Source of the DNA: Methanocaldococcus bathoardescens
GTDB lineage: Archaea > AGJL01 > Methanococci > Methanococcales > Methanocaldococcaceae
Assembly: GCF_000739065.1 (NCBI RefSeq)
Contig: NZ_CP009149.1
Location: 1,435,311 to 1,499,310 of the forward strand
Length of the DNA stretch: 64,000 bases
Reading direction: 5' to 3'
Positions 47,399 through 56,993 of the stretch are shown in pieces; positions within the stretch are counted from its first letter, which is position 1, and the number at the start of each line of letters is the position of its first letter. Below the pieces are notes generated by a model that did no database searches, was not told where the DNA came from, and worked only from the letters and a program-made list of their open reading frames with translations. The position numbers were made by a program, and so were the translations under genes.

Positions 47399-47929
47399 TT
47401 AATTTCCTAATATATACAATTCAACTCTTGATGAAGTTATATTCTTTGATAAATAAACTGGCATATGAATTTCAAAATCCATATATGCAGCGTATGCCTC
47501 GTCATAGTCAAGAAACCTTTCATTTGAAATATTTATATTATTTTCATCACCATATATTACATACCATCCCTCACTTCTGTTTAAAGTTAAGATTGCTAAA
47601 ACATATACACTATTATTCTCATAAACTCCATTTGCATTATTAATTAGTAGATTTCCATCAATATATAATTTATAATATTTTAAAGGAATTCTATCTTCTA
47701 AAAGTTTTTTAGATTCATTAACTCTTCCAAAATAGTATAAAAGAACGGCATTTTCTAAGGTTCCATCTTCGGATAAATGTTCCATTATACTTATGCCCTT
47801 ATCGAATATATAGTCAGTTTTTACCATATCAACATAGTTATTATTGTGTTCTACAATAGATACTGTCCAATATGCCATTCCAATAAGTAGAATGACGGTA
47901 CCAATAGCTAAATCTATGCTATTAATCAT
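47399..47929 (-). CDS. Membrane-anchored pseudopilin-like protein
   Basis: 176 aa with one N-terminal hydrophobic helix ([20 protein letters not shown], residues 7-26) and a small extracytoplasmic domain. The short N-terminus before the helix and the location among pilin-like genes suggest a minor pilin, but the QxSxEF motif is absent. Its start overlaps the stop of the 612-aa gene by four bases (ATGA), so translation is coupled. No function recognised. Confidence 0.7.
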   Translation of the reverse strand: MINSIDLAIGTVILLIGMAYWTVSIVEHNNNYVDMVKTDYIFDKGISIMEHLSEDGTLENAVLLYYFGRVNESKKLLEDRIPLKYYKLYIDGNLLINNANGVYENNSVYVLAILTLNRSEGWYVIYGDENNINISNERFLDYDEAYAAYMDFEIHMPVYLSKNITSSRVELYILGN

Positions 47930-49764
47930 GGTTTCACCATAATGGTGATATTCCTTGGAGATAATGTTAAGTAGTAAAAATTAGTATTACTATCAGTTTC
48001 TATTCTAAATTCAACAGGTAAAGGGCTGTTTAAAATTTCAATCTTATTTATCCCTTTCTTAATGTTTGGAGTAATGTCAATATCCCTTAACATAGAAAAT
48101 AAGGGCTTTCTATATACATATCCATTAACAGTGAAAATTACATCAGATGAAAACCATTGAACTGTTGGTTCTGGTTCATAGTATGGTCTAATAAATACCC
48201 AGTCTATGCTTATATTTCCATTTCTTTCATCTTCTGGTGGAATATACCCATAATTTTGGCTATCATCAAACATTCTTGCGTAGAATGAAACAGGTAAATA
48301 GTAAGGATATATATAATTAGATATACTCCAAAATTCATTGTCATTAATTATTAGATTCACAGAATTTGACCCATTTCTTTGTATTTCATAGGTATGCCAA
48401 GTATTATATAAGCTATCAGGCAATATTCTATATTCTATTTCATTTTCATTATTTTTAGAAGATTCAAACCTTAAATACTCTCCTCCCCAATGATAGTTTG
48501 ATATAATTTGTCTATCGTATATGGTATTTCCATGATAAAACCCTCCCCACTCTTCATATCTTTTGTGGAAGTTTGCATGAAATCTTACTGATATATTACT
48601 ACTATATTCGTATGGGGTAGTTATATGAACATCTACATCAGTAGTTAAGCCTTTTATGTTATAATAGCTATAATCTAAGTTTAAATAGGTATAATTTATG
48701 CCGTTATTATAAACTGTATCGGTAAATAAAGGATTATTGAAATTATAATTCCACTTATCTAAGTTTTTTTCTGAAAAATCATCAAAAAATAAAAATGTAG
48801 CTTCTCCATTACTTTTTGACTGTGCATTAGGATTTCCGTAGAGCATATATATTATTTTGTGTTCTTTTGGAGCTAAATCTAATTTTACCCACGCTACTGT
48901 ATGTGGTGTATTTATAGTATTTGGTTCTATCCAATAAGGTAGTTCGTTTCCATTTTCGTCTATAAATCTAATATCACTGCAGTTTTTATTCATTTGATTC
49001 TCTGCTATATATGCTGCTGAGTCAAATACTACTTTTATACAATATCCTTCCAAATTCTGGTTCAAGTTATTTATTACCAATATAGGGGAGGCATATTTCC
49101 AGCCACTCCATTCACTAAACATATTTTCATTGTTTATAATAATCCTTGCAGATGCTCTTACAACATTAGCATCCAATTTAAAATATATATGGTCCCCATT
49201 ATATCCATATAGTTTTATTTCATTCGTATTTTTTGTAGTTCCTGTTATTTTTGGAATATAAGCGTTTTCTTTGAAGTATACTATTGTATCGCCACTCAAA
49301 ATCTTTGGTAGAGTGTAATTTGTTGTAACGTTTGAATATACTGTGAAATTATCTCCATTAAAAGTAAATGTTATTTTATTTAGGGAAAAGTTATTATCTT
49401 TAGCGGCGTCATCTAACATTTCATCATATTTATTCGAGTGGATTATAAAGTAAAACTTAGAAAAATCTTCTGTAAAATTGTTGCAAGGGTCAAACGTCTT
49501 TTCTTTTAAGTTTAATTTAGCTGTGAAGTTTTGGATGTAATCTTCAGTATATTCTCCAGGAAACTCATATTTTTTTAGATATAAGTCTTTTAATAACACT
49601 GCCTTATGAAATTTTTCAGTATCTTTTTTTTCTTCTATTGCAGTTAGCATGTTATGGCTATAAACCATATAACTTACATAAAAAATACTAAGGAAAATAA
49701 AAGCAACAATCACCGCTTCATATGTAAATATATAACCTTTGTTTGATTTAATTTTTTTGAACAT
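47926..49764 (-). CDS. Type IV pilin-like DUF2341 surface protein
   Basis: 612 aa. The N-terminus [20 protein letters not shown] has a basic stretch, a glycine and then a hydrophobic helix with Glu at +5, the plan of a prepilin signal. A DUF2341 domain occupies about residues 225-320 ([35 protein letters not shown]), followed by a lectin-like region [17 protein letters not shown]. It is the larger relative of the 532-aa protein two genes downstream. Transcribed from the archaeosortase side; a 63-bp gap separates them. Confidence 0.78.
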   Translation of the reverse strand: MFKKIKSNKGYIFTYEAVIVAFIFLSIFYVSYMVYSHNMLTAIEEKKDTEKFHKAVLLKDLYLKKYEFPGEYTEDYIQNFTAKLNLKEKTFDPCNNFTEDFSKFYFIIHSNKYDEMLDDAAKDNNFSLNKITFTFNGDNFTVYSNVTTNYTLPKILSGDTIVYFKENAYIPKITGTTKNTNEIKLYGYNGDHIYFKLDANVVRASARIIINNENMFSEWSGWKYASPILVINNLNQNLEGYCIKVVFDSAAYIAENQMNKNCSDIRFIDENGNELPYWIEPNTINTPHTVAWVKLDLAPKEHKIIYMLYGNPNAQSKSNGEATFLFFDDFSEKNLDKWNYNFNNPLFTDTVYNNGINYTYLNLDYSYYNIKGLTTDVDVHITTPYEYSSNISVRFHANFHKRYEEWGGFYHGNTIYDRQIISNYHWGGEYLRFESSKNNENEIEYRILPDSLYNTWHTYEIQRNGSNSVNLIINDNEFWSISNYIYPYYLPVSFYARMFDDSQNYGYIPPEDERNGNISIDWVFIRPYYEPEPTVQWFSSDVIFTVNGYVYRKPLFSMLRDIDITPNIKKGINKIEILNSPLPVEFRIETDSNTNFYYLTLSPRNITIMVKP

Positions 49765-49827
49765 AGTCTCCCCGTTTAGATATTATTTCCTTATCTATGT
49801 TTATTAATTTTATTAATATTGTTGTTT

Positions 49828-50289
49828 TTACTCTTTTTTCACAACTCCAATTTTTAACAATATCTTTACCCAAATAACATTTAAAGTCAAAGCAATAGGG
49901 AAGATGATAAAGCTTATTATATCATGAATAAGAGTGTAATTTGCTAAGTGTGCATTTTTTAGAATAAAGATTATTCTCAATATGTTTGTAATATTTATTA
50001 CTAATATTCCAAAAATTGAATATATTAATTTGTATTTAATTGGTGTTTTTGGCGTTGCAAAAATATATGATAAAAATAGGGCAATTTCAAAGGAACATGT
50101 GCATGCCGGTATTATAGAAAATATCATACCATTGTAAATAAGTTTATTTTCAAAATAGTGGGTGTTTAATATACTTCCAATAATAATAGTTAGTAGTTTA
50201 GCAATTTCTATTTCAAAATTTTTCAAAAAAAGATATATTAAAATTAACAAAATAAAAAAATTTAATAAATATTTTTTTCTATCATCCAT
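49828..50289 (-). CDS. Small archaeosortase/exosortase family protein
   Basis: 153 aa with about five membrane helices. The three residues expected for an exosortase-type transpeptidase are in order and in the right spacing: Cys in PACTCSFEIALFLSY (Cys65), Arg in TNILRIIFIL (Arg105) and His in LIHDIISF (His122). It is shorter than usual archaeosortases (about 180-300 aa), keeping only the core. The target is probably the PKD adhesin two genes upstream, which ends in a motif, a helix and an Arg pair. It overlaps the preceding pilin gene by eight bases. Confidence 0.82.
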   Translation of the reverse strand: MDDRKKYLLNFFILLILIYLFLKNFEIEIAKLLTIIIGSILNTHYFENKLIYNGMIFSIIPACTCSFEIALFLSYIFATPKTPIKYKLIYSIFGILVINITNILRIIFILKNAHLANYTLIHDIISFIIFPIALTLNVIWVKILLKIGVVKKE

Positions 50290-50503
50290 TTGTGGTAACC
50301 TCTTTTACTTTGTCTATTTGATTCATAGCTTTATTGTTTATTGCTAAATTTGATTCTAAATTTGATTCCTTGGCAGATGCTGATGCACTTTTTGTAGTTT
50401 TTAAGTAATAAAATCCAACAATTGTAGCTGTAGCAACAATTCCAGCTAATAAAAGGGCAAATTCTAATGACAATTGCCCTTTATTCGAAAATATTTTTTT
50501 CAT
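50282..50503 (-). CDS. Class III signal peptide (type IV pilin-like) protein
   Basis: About 73 aa, MKKIFSNKGQLSLEFALLLA then a helix and a charged, Ala/Ser/Asn-rich tail. NKG before QLSLEF is the EppA-type prepilin peptidase site of methanococcal pilins, giving a mature pilin of about 64 aa. ATG 50503 overlaps the adhesin stop by one base (TAATG) and lies 6 nt after GAGGAG; the ATG two codons upstream abuts that site. Probably a structural or minor pilin of this locus. Confidence 0.9.
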   Translation of the reverse strand: MKKIFSNKGQLSLEFALLLAGIVATATIVGFYYLKTTKSASASAKESNLESNLAINNKAMNQIDKVKEVTTNG

Positions 50504-53500
50504 TACCATCTCCTCGTTATGTAATTTATAGTTAGTAATGTAGTAATTAAAATAAGAATTTCAATTGAGAGCGGAATTGGAATACTTTTTTCTTCTATCC
50601 CAACTGAAACGAATCTTACTGTCGAATCTATATTCCCACTATCATCTATAACTGTTAATTTAACTGTATATGTTCCACTTTTATCATATTTATAGGAAAT
50701 TGTTGGAGTTGTTGTATTTATTTTGTATCCATCCCCAAAATCCCAGATGTATTTCACAATATTCCCATCAATATCATAAGAGCTTGAAGCGTCAAAGGTT
50801 ACATTTAAGCCGTTTATTGTGAAATTGAATTTTGCAATTGGAGGATAGTTTGTTTCTCCTCTAATTAGTATTGTTTTTGATATCTTATCACTCACTCCTA
50901 CATCATTCCAAACAGTTAACGTTACAGTATAAACTCCCTCTCTTGAATATTTATGTGAAGGATTTTTTTCGTTGGATGTAGTTCCATCTCCAAAATCCCA
51001 GAACCATTTTACAATACTTCCAGGGTTAGATACTGATTTATCTGCAAAGTTTATAATTGTGTTAACCTTAGCTGTTGAAGGGCTTTCAAAATCTGCCTTA
51101 ACATAATATACAGTTATTGTCTTTGATATCGTGTTAGATGAATTTAATTCATCGTAAACTGTAAGTTTTACTAAGTACGTTCCACTTCTATTATATTCAT
51201 GTGAAATCGTTGGAGTTGTTGTATTTATTTTGTATCCATCCCCAAAATCCCACTTATATAATTTAATAGCTCCTTCTGTATCATAAGATAATAATGCGTC
51301 AAAGGTTACAGTTTCATTAACTTCTGGATATTTTGGACTATAAGTGAACTGTGCAATAGGAGGATTATTTATAACTTCAAATTTAACTTCAGTGGAGCTC
51401 TTTCCACCAAATCCATCCCAAACAGTTAATATTGCAGTGTAATTTCCAACATTAAACTTATGAGATATTATTTTTAACTCATTTGATGAATAATTCCAAA
51501 CTATGTCTCCAGAGGAATTGTATACAGTTAAATTAAATCCGTATATTTCTGCCATTGATGAATCAGGAGGGATAGTATAGTATCCCCCATAAACGTAATC
51601 AGGAATATTTCTATTTGCGTCTGGGTCGTAACTATTTGCTGGGTTAAAGAATATTGTATCTTTATAGCTTGCCGGATTTGGATAAACATAAAGTTTTGCT
51701 ACTGGGTTTTGGTTGTCTACAACTGTTATTATAGTTGAACGATATGCTATAAAATCATCTTCTATTTTTTCATCATATGTTCTTAATTCTTTATAAACTG
51801 TTAAACTAATCCTATATCTTCCTTCATTAGGATAACTATGTATTAAATTGAAGGATTTTGTGGGGTATTTTGAAACAAAGTTGCCGTCACCATAGTTAAT
51901 GTCATATCTATAACAATAATAATACCAAGTGCCTTTCTTGTAAAATTTATTATAGTAATATATATCATCTTTTAAATAGTAAATATTCTTTAAACTATCT
52001 GGAACTTCAACGGATATACTAACAGGTTCATAAGTTCCGACAATTGTAGGATATACATAAAATCCCGGACTGCCTGAATATGAAGGTCCAACACCAATAA
52101 TTGGTGAAACTCCAATAATTGCATTTCCATCTTTGTCTATTATAAATACATAAGCGTTATAGTACCCTTCTTTTGAATATGCATGTTTTGGATTATTTTC
52201 AAATGAATAACTACCATCCCCAAAACTCCACATTACGAATATTGGGGTTCCATTATAATCATAAGAAAACGATACTATCTCCCCTACATTAGGGTCTAAA
52301 TTGCTTACATGGACAGGAATTTCTTCATGTGTACCGTCTCTAATTTTTAGATTATAAGTAGGGTTTGGATTATCCGAATAGTATGAAATATTTACAATAT
52401 GATTTACTTTGTCATAATAAATATTAAATGTTGTTTTATCATGGGTTGATGATGGCAAAAAGTTGTATCTTGTATTTCCTATATCGTCTACTATCAAAAA
52501 ATTGTAATTTAGAACGTAATATATTTTTCCACCAATATTGACCCATCCTGACCAAACTACTGGAAACATGAATGGGAATTTATATATGTGAGTTACCGAA
52601 TCTGAATATGTAGAAACGAATGAAGTATCTCCAAAATCAAATCTAATTTCACCTACGGGAATTCCAGAAGTTTCTGTAAATGTTATTGTATCATTTACTT
52701 TATATGCCAAAATATCTGGGTTTTCATTATTCACATATCCTGAACTGTTTTCGACATCTAAATGATTATACACTACGTATAGATATCCACCGTGAGGTTT
52801 ATTTACTTTAATTCCTTCATCTAAATAACCAACCATCACTCTTCCAAAATCATCAATAACCAATACTCTTGGATAGTAAAATCCAGGCTTTGTATATATG
52901 TGCTCTGGAGATTTTTCAAAAGAAAAAGTCCCATCTCCAAAACACCAAACATTTAATATGATATTTCTATTTACAGAATAACTAAATTTAACAACATCAC
53001 CCATTACAATTTCGTTTTTACTAGCGTTTATACTTACTGTAGTTGTGTCTACACTTAAACCATTAAATTCAGTATTTACTGTGTTTTCTGAGTAGTATTT
53101 TATTATAACTATATTATTTACACTGTCATATAAAACATCCCAACTTGTTTTTGAATTTAATGGACTACCATTGAGTATATATTTAGTATTTGCTACATCT
53201 CCAACAACAAGCCAATTGTATGTCAATGCCTTTGAATACCCAGTGTTATTTAGATAACCACACCATGCAACTGGATATGGAAACGGAAAGCTGTATTTAT
53301 GTGTAACTACCTTATTGGAGCCATAATCAGTTTCAGTTAAATCACCAAAATCCCATTTAACAACTCCACTATCTAATATATCTTGAGCTACAGAATTTGG
53401 GGCTAAAGCTTCAAATGTTAAAGTGTCATTCACTTTATATGCAATAATATAAGGATTGTAGTTATTTGTATAACCAGAACTATTTGTTATGTTCATAGTA

Positions 53501-53595
53501 GAATCGTGAATTTTTATAATGTATCCATTTGATAACGATAAAATTCCTAATAAACTAATTAAAACAATTATTGGTGTTAAAACCCTTAAATTCAT
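50503..53595 (-). CDS. PKD-repeat surface adhesin with C-terminal sorting signal
   Basis: About 1030 aa exported protein. A signal peptide (LRVLTPIIVLISLLGILSLS) is followed by eight or nine PKD-type units, each with a W-x-F-G-D-G motif (for example WCFGDGTFSFEKSPEHIYT, WSFGDGSYSFENNPKHAYS, WDFGDGTTSNEKNPSHKYS). Two C-terminal units are almost identical (DFGDGYKINTTTPTIS). The C-terminus EKSIPIPLSIEILILITTLL ends in YITRRW: a PIP motif, a hydrophobic helix and an Arg pair, the plan of an archaeosortase substrate. ATG 53595 follows GGTGAAAATT. First gene of the leftward surface operon. Confidence 0.88.
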   Translation of the reverse strand: MNLRVLTPIIVLISLLGILSLSNGYIIKIHDSTMNITNSSGYTNNYNPYIIAYKVNDTLTFEALAPNSVAQDILDSGVVKWDFGDLTETDYGSNKVVTHKYSFPFPYPVAWCGYLNNTGYSKALTYNWLVVGDVANTKYILNGSPLNSKTSWDVLYDSVNNIVIIKYYSENTVNTEFNGLSVDTTTVSINASKNEIVMGDVVKFSYSVNRNIILNVWCFGDGTFSFEKSPEHIYTKPGFYYPRVLVIDDFGRVMVGYLDEGIKVNKPHGGYLYVVYNHLDVENSSGYVNNENPDILAYKVNDTITFTETSGIPVGEIRFDFGDTSFVSTYSDSVTHIYKFPFMFPVVWSGWVNIGGKIYYVLNYNFLIVDDIGNTRYNFLPSSTHDKTTFNIYYDKVNHIVNISYYSDNPNPTYNLKIRDGTHEEIPVHVSNLDPNVGEIVSFSYDYNGTPIFVMWSFGDGSYSFENNPKHAYSKEGYYNAYVFIIDKDGNAIIGVSPIIGVGPSYSGSPGFYVYPTIVGTYEPVSISVEVPDSLKNIYYLKDDIYYYNKFYKKGTWYYYCYRYDINYGDGNFVSKYPTKSFNLIHSYPNEGRYRISLTVYKELRTYDEKIEDDFIAYRSTIITVVDNQNPVAKLYVYPNPASYKDTIFFNPANSYDPDANRNIPDYVYGGYYTIPPDSSMAEIYGFNLTVYNSSGDIVWNYSSNELKIISHKFNVGNYTAILTVWDGFGGKSSTEVKFEVINNPPIAQFTYSPKYPEVNETVTFDALLSYDTEGAIKLYKWDFGDGYKINTTTPTISHEYNRSGTYLVKLTVYDELNSSNTISKTITVYYVKADFESPSTAKVNTIINFADKSVSNPGSIVKWFWDFGDGTTSNEKNPSHKYSREGVYTVTLTVWNDVGVSDKISKTILIRGETNYPPIAKFNFTINGLNVTFDASSSYDIDGNIVKYIWDFGDGYKINTTTPTISYKYDKSGTYTVKLTVIDDSGNIDSTVRFVSVGIEEKSIPIPLSIEILILITTLLTINYITRRW

Positions 53596-53712
53596 AATTT
53601 TCACCATAAGTTCTTATAAAGTTTGAAATTGTTATAGATGCAATACTAAATAATCAAAAATTTATGAACATAATAAACACAATAACGACAAAATAATGCA
53701 TATTTTCCTTAT

Positions 53713-54156
53713 TTAAATAAAACTGACATTTATTTCTAATTTTTTGGAAATATTGATTATGTTTCCATAAACATTTGCAGTTATAACTATATTGTTGCCT
53801 ACATTTTTTGGAGAGTTTAAAAATCCAGTGATGATGACACCGTTTTCTTTTGGGATGAACATTATGCTTGTGTCACCATATACGCTAATAGTCTTATTTA
53901 AGATGGTTATATTGTATCCAATAGTTCCCATAGGCTTTAATTTAAAAGTTATAGTTTTATTTTTTGTATAAGCAAGAATTGCATAGTTTTCAAATGTATC
54001 TGCTATGCTATACATTTTATCTACAATTAAAGCGTCTGTAGTACCATCTGTAAATGAAAAGATGTTATAGTAAATGAGTATTGAAACTAGTGTGAGAAAT
54101 AATACTGCAATTATAAAATCAATAGAAATTTGTCCTCTTTTCTTTCGTTTAATCAT
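53713..54156 (-). CDS. Class III signal peptide pilin-like protein (QxSxDF)
   Basis: 147 aa. MIKRKKRGQISIDFIIAVLF is a lysine-rich leader, a glycine and QISIDF, an Asp variant of the pilin cleavage site, then one helix. The remaining domain is beta-rich (TITFKLKPMGTIGYNITILN, NIVITANVYGNIINIS), with several N-x-T sequons. Probably a pilin or pseudopilin of this locus; separated by 117 bp from the PKD adhesin, so it may have its own promoter. Confidence 0.85.
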   Translation of the reverse strand: MIKRKKRGQISIDFIIAVLFLTLVSILIYYNIFSFTDGTTDALIVDKMYSIADTFENYAILAYTKNKTITFKLKPMGTIGYNITILNKTISVYGDTSIMFIPKENGVIITGFLNSPKNVGNNIVITANVYGNIINISKKLEINVSFI

Positions 54157-54282
54157 ATCAAATCTCCTTCATCATGGGTTTAATTTATATATTAGCCATT
54201 AGTAAAATTAATATATAAAAATATCCATTAATTAAACATTAAATCTTTAAATTTGTATATATAAATTAATTTAGGTGAAAGT

Positions 54283-55155
54283 ATGAAAAAAGCTCAAATG
54301 TCTCTTGAATTTATAATTTTAATTTTTGGAATTATATTGGTTGGAGCTCTTGTATCATATCATGTAGCCAATACTGCAGATATTACAAAATCACTCGGAA
54401 ATTCAACATACAAAACTAAAAAAGTAACATATAAAGGGTTTGAAGTTATAAATGGGATAGACAATACTTCAATATCAGGAGAAAGCTTAACTACATCAAA
54501 TAACGAAAGTCCAGTATTGAATAACGAATCTACCAGCACTTCAGAATTTTCAAGAATTTTATTTGTTGGAGATAATCCACCTTCCAATTTGAATTATAAT
54601 TCTTATGACGATATTCGATATACAGACAATTTGAATATTATAACTCAAGGAAGAAATACTTTGGTAATCAAGCCTAAAGGCAGTCCTGATGAAAAGTATG
54701 TAGTTTATTTTGTAGATGGTATAGTAGATTACCCCAATATAGAATTTTTGGCTCAGGGAAAACATACTTTGTATGTATATAATGTTAAAAAAATTCCCGA
54801 AGGAGTGTATGTGAAATTTGTTATAGATGGGATTCCTTTACCTCAGATAATTACAATTAGGGATGTTGAATATATTGGAAGTGTTAATGGAGTGATATTT
54901 GAGATTTATGGAGGGGGAACAAAAACAAATGCTGAGATTTACATATATAATGCGACTATAGTTACGTTTGATATTAATAACTTAGAAAGAACTTCTGGAG
55001 AGATATTCCTCACAATTGAAGACAGTAAAATTGATAATCTTGTAGGATATCCAAACTTTGACAACTATTTAGGAAAAAACTCAATAACTATAACTATAAA
55101 AAATAGCTGGATTAATGGGAAGTATGTAGCTTATTACACCAAAAAAATCGAATGA
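54283..55155 (+). CDS. Class III signal peptide protein with beta-helix-like domain
   Basis: 290 aa. KKAQMSLEFIILIFGIILVG is the prepilin signal (QMSLEF). A low-complexity Ser/Thr/Asn segment (residues about 60-85) leads to a beta domain (NIITQGRNTLVIKP, GGTKTNAEIYIYNATIVTF, LTIEDSKIDNLVG) with regular 20-22-residue repeats, like a right-handed beta helix. GGTGAAAGT precedes ATG 54283. It is divergent from the 147-aa pilin gene and precedes a larger relative. Confidence 0.85.
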   Translation: MKKAQMSLEFIILIFGIILVGALVSYHVANTADITKSLGNSTYKTKKVTYKGFEVINGIDNTSISGESLTTSNNESPVLNNESTSTSEFSRILFVGDNPPSNLNYNSYDDIRYTDNLNIITQGRNTLVIKPKGSPDEKYVVYFVDGIVDYPNIEFLAQGKHTLYVYNVKKIPEGVYVKFVIDGIPLPQIITIRDVEYIGSVNGVIFEIYGGGTKTNAEIYIYNATIVTFDINNLERTSGEIFLTIEDSKIDNLVGYPNFDNYLGKNSITITIKNSWINGKYVAYYTKKIE

Positions 55156-55223
55156 GGAAAAAAAGCATATAAAAGTTAAAAAATAAAAATGTAGTAATGT
55201 AGGTTGATAATTAGGTGGTTTAT

Positions 55224-56942
55224 ATGATACTCACTAAAAGAAAAGGACAACTCTCTTTAGAGTTTATTTTGTTAATTTTAGGAGTAATGGTTGCTGGAAC
55301 ATTTGTTACTTTGAAATTAGTTGAAAAAAGTCCAAAATTTCTTGGAAATGAATCTTCTGAGATTAAAAAAGAAGTTCTTGGAGTTTTTGTAACAGAGGCA
55401 AAATTTGAACCAGAAACTGGAATAACAACATCAGAAAATATCAGCGAACAAGATAATTCTACAGAAAATAGTGACTCTCAAACAAATGAATCTGAAGAGA
55501 AACTACCGGATTTGGTTCCTATAAGTTTAAATGTCGTAGATAGTAACGACACTAATAAAACAATTGCCTACTGCTATAGGAAACAAATTCAAAATAATGG
55601 AAATGAAAAGGGATTAAAAAATCAGTTTAGACATCAAAATGGAAAATGTAAAAACAACACTAAAGTGAAAATATATGCAGTTATAAAAAATGAAGGTAAT
55701 GCACCAGCAGGACAGTTTGTAGTGGTAGTATATGACAATGATGAATTAATATATAGCAAAACTATAGATTCTTTAAATGTAAATGAAACTGCAGACATTG
55801 CATTTGATTATATAATATCAACATCAAAAGGTTGTAAAAATCAGTATCAATACCAAAATCAAGGGGCAAACTCTCAGCAACGACATCAGCATCAGGGCTG
55901 TGGTGGAGGAATATATGAGCATACAATTAAAATCGTAGTGGATGAATATAACTCAGTAAATGAGTCAAATGAAAATAACAATGAGAAAAGTGTGGAAATT
56001 AATATAACTAAAGGGCATGGACATGGAAATGCAAATAAAGAAATAAACAGTGGAATTGCCAGTAACTTAAAAATATACATAGGCGGATATGCATTTGGAG
56101 AAATTACGAAAGATGTCATCTCTGGCGGAAGATATATTTCTGGAAATATTGATGAGAAAATAAATGGTGGTGGAATAGTCGGTAAATATAATGTAAATGG
56201 AACAATTAGCGGAAAAATAAAAGTTAATGGGAATTCAAAATTATATCTTGGTAATCTTTATTCAATAAATGCTTTAACTTTAACACCAGAAGGAAATGCT
56301 GAAGTACATATTAAAATCCCCGAAATAGGAACATTAGAAATTAAGGCTATCAAAGGGTATGATTGGTTAGAATTAAAGGGTTCTAAAGTAAGTACTATAA
56401 AAGTTACACAGAATATCGAAGGTTATGGGTACTTTATGTGTCAAGAAGATATAATTGGTGATATGAGTATCAGTTCAATAAAAGGAAACGCCATTCTGGA
56501 TATTATCAAAAATAAAATTGATAATCTTTATATAAATAGAGTCGAAGGAAACGCATATATGTATATAACTTCTTCAGATATCAATAAGTTAGAGATATCC
56601 GATAGTTTAAAAGGGTATTCAAAACTAAATATTTGGGACGGATGCAAAATTTCAGAGATTTATATAAAAGGTATGCAATCAGATTCAACATTGAGTATAG
56701 GAGCTTCAGAAATTGAGACAGTAACAATTGATGGAGACATGGGCAATAATGCAGTTATTTACATAAATAATGCAAATATTACAACTTTACATGTGAAAAG
56801 AATGAATTGGGGATCAAGAATAGAAATAGCTAACTCAAATGTTGAAAATATAATCATAGATGAGAAAAACAAAAATGGAGCAAAAATTATCATAGACGAA
56901 GATAGTAAAGTAGAAAATATTGAAATTAAAAAAGAAATATAA
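55224..56942 (+). CDS. Class III signal peptide protein: CARDB domain plus beta-helix repeats
   Basis: 572 aa. RKGQLSLEFILLILGVMVAG is the prepilin signal. A Glu/Ser/Asn linker leads to a CARDB-like domain (LPDLVPISLNVV, KVKIYAVIKNEGNAPAG, VVDEYNSVNESNENNN) that holds two Cys-bounded Gln/Asn/His-rich loops (CYRKQIQNNG to CK, and CKNQYQYQNQ to CGGG). The last 250 residues repeat strand-turn units such as NAEVHIKIPEIGTLEI and AYMYITSSDINKLEI, a probable beta helix. ATG 55224 follows GGTGGTTTAT; an upstream GTG is within the ribosome site. Probably a tip or adhesive pilin. Confidence 0.83.
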   Translation: MILTKRKGQLSLEFILLILGVMVAGTFVTLKLVEKSPKFLGNESSEIKKEVLGVFVTEAKFEPETGITTSENISEQDNSTENSDSQTNESEEKLPDLVPISLNVVDSNDTNKTIAYCYRKQIQNNGNEKGLKNQFRHQNGKCKNNTKVKIYAVIKNEGNAPAGQFVVVVYDNDELIYSKTIDSLNVNETADIAFDYIISTSKGCKNQYQYQNQGANSQQRHQHQGCGGGIYEHTIKIVVDEYNSVNESNENNNEKSVEINITKGHGHGNANKEINSGIASNLKIYIGGYAFGEITKDVISGGRYISGNIDEKINGGGIVGKYNVNGTISGKIKVNGNSKLYLGNLYSINALTLTPEGNAEVHIKIPEIGTLEIKAIKGYDWLELKGSKVSTIKVTQNIEGYGYFMCQEDIIGDMSISSIKGNAILDIIKNKIDNLYINRVEGNAYMYITSSDINKLEISDSLKGYSKLNIWDGCKISEIYIKGMQSDSTLSIGASEIETVTIDGDMGNNAVIYINNANITTLHVKRMNWGSRIEIANSNVENIIIDEKNKNGAKIIIDEDSKVENIEIKKEI

Positions 56943-56993
56943 ATTTTAACCTAAAATCTTAATTTTACTATTTTTAAAATGAAATTTAAAGTA

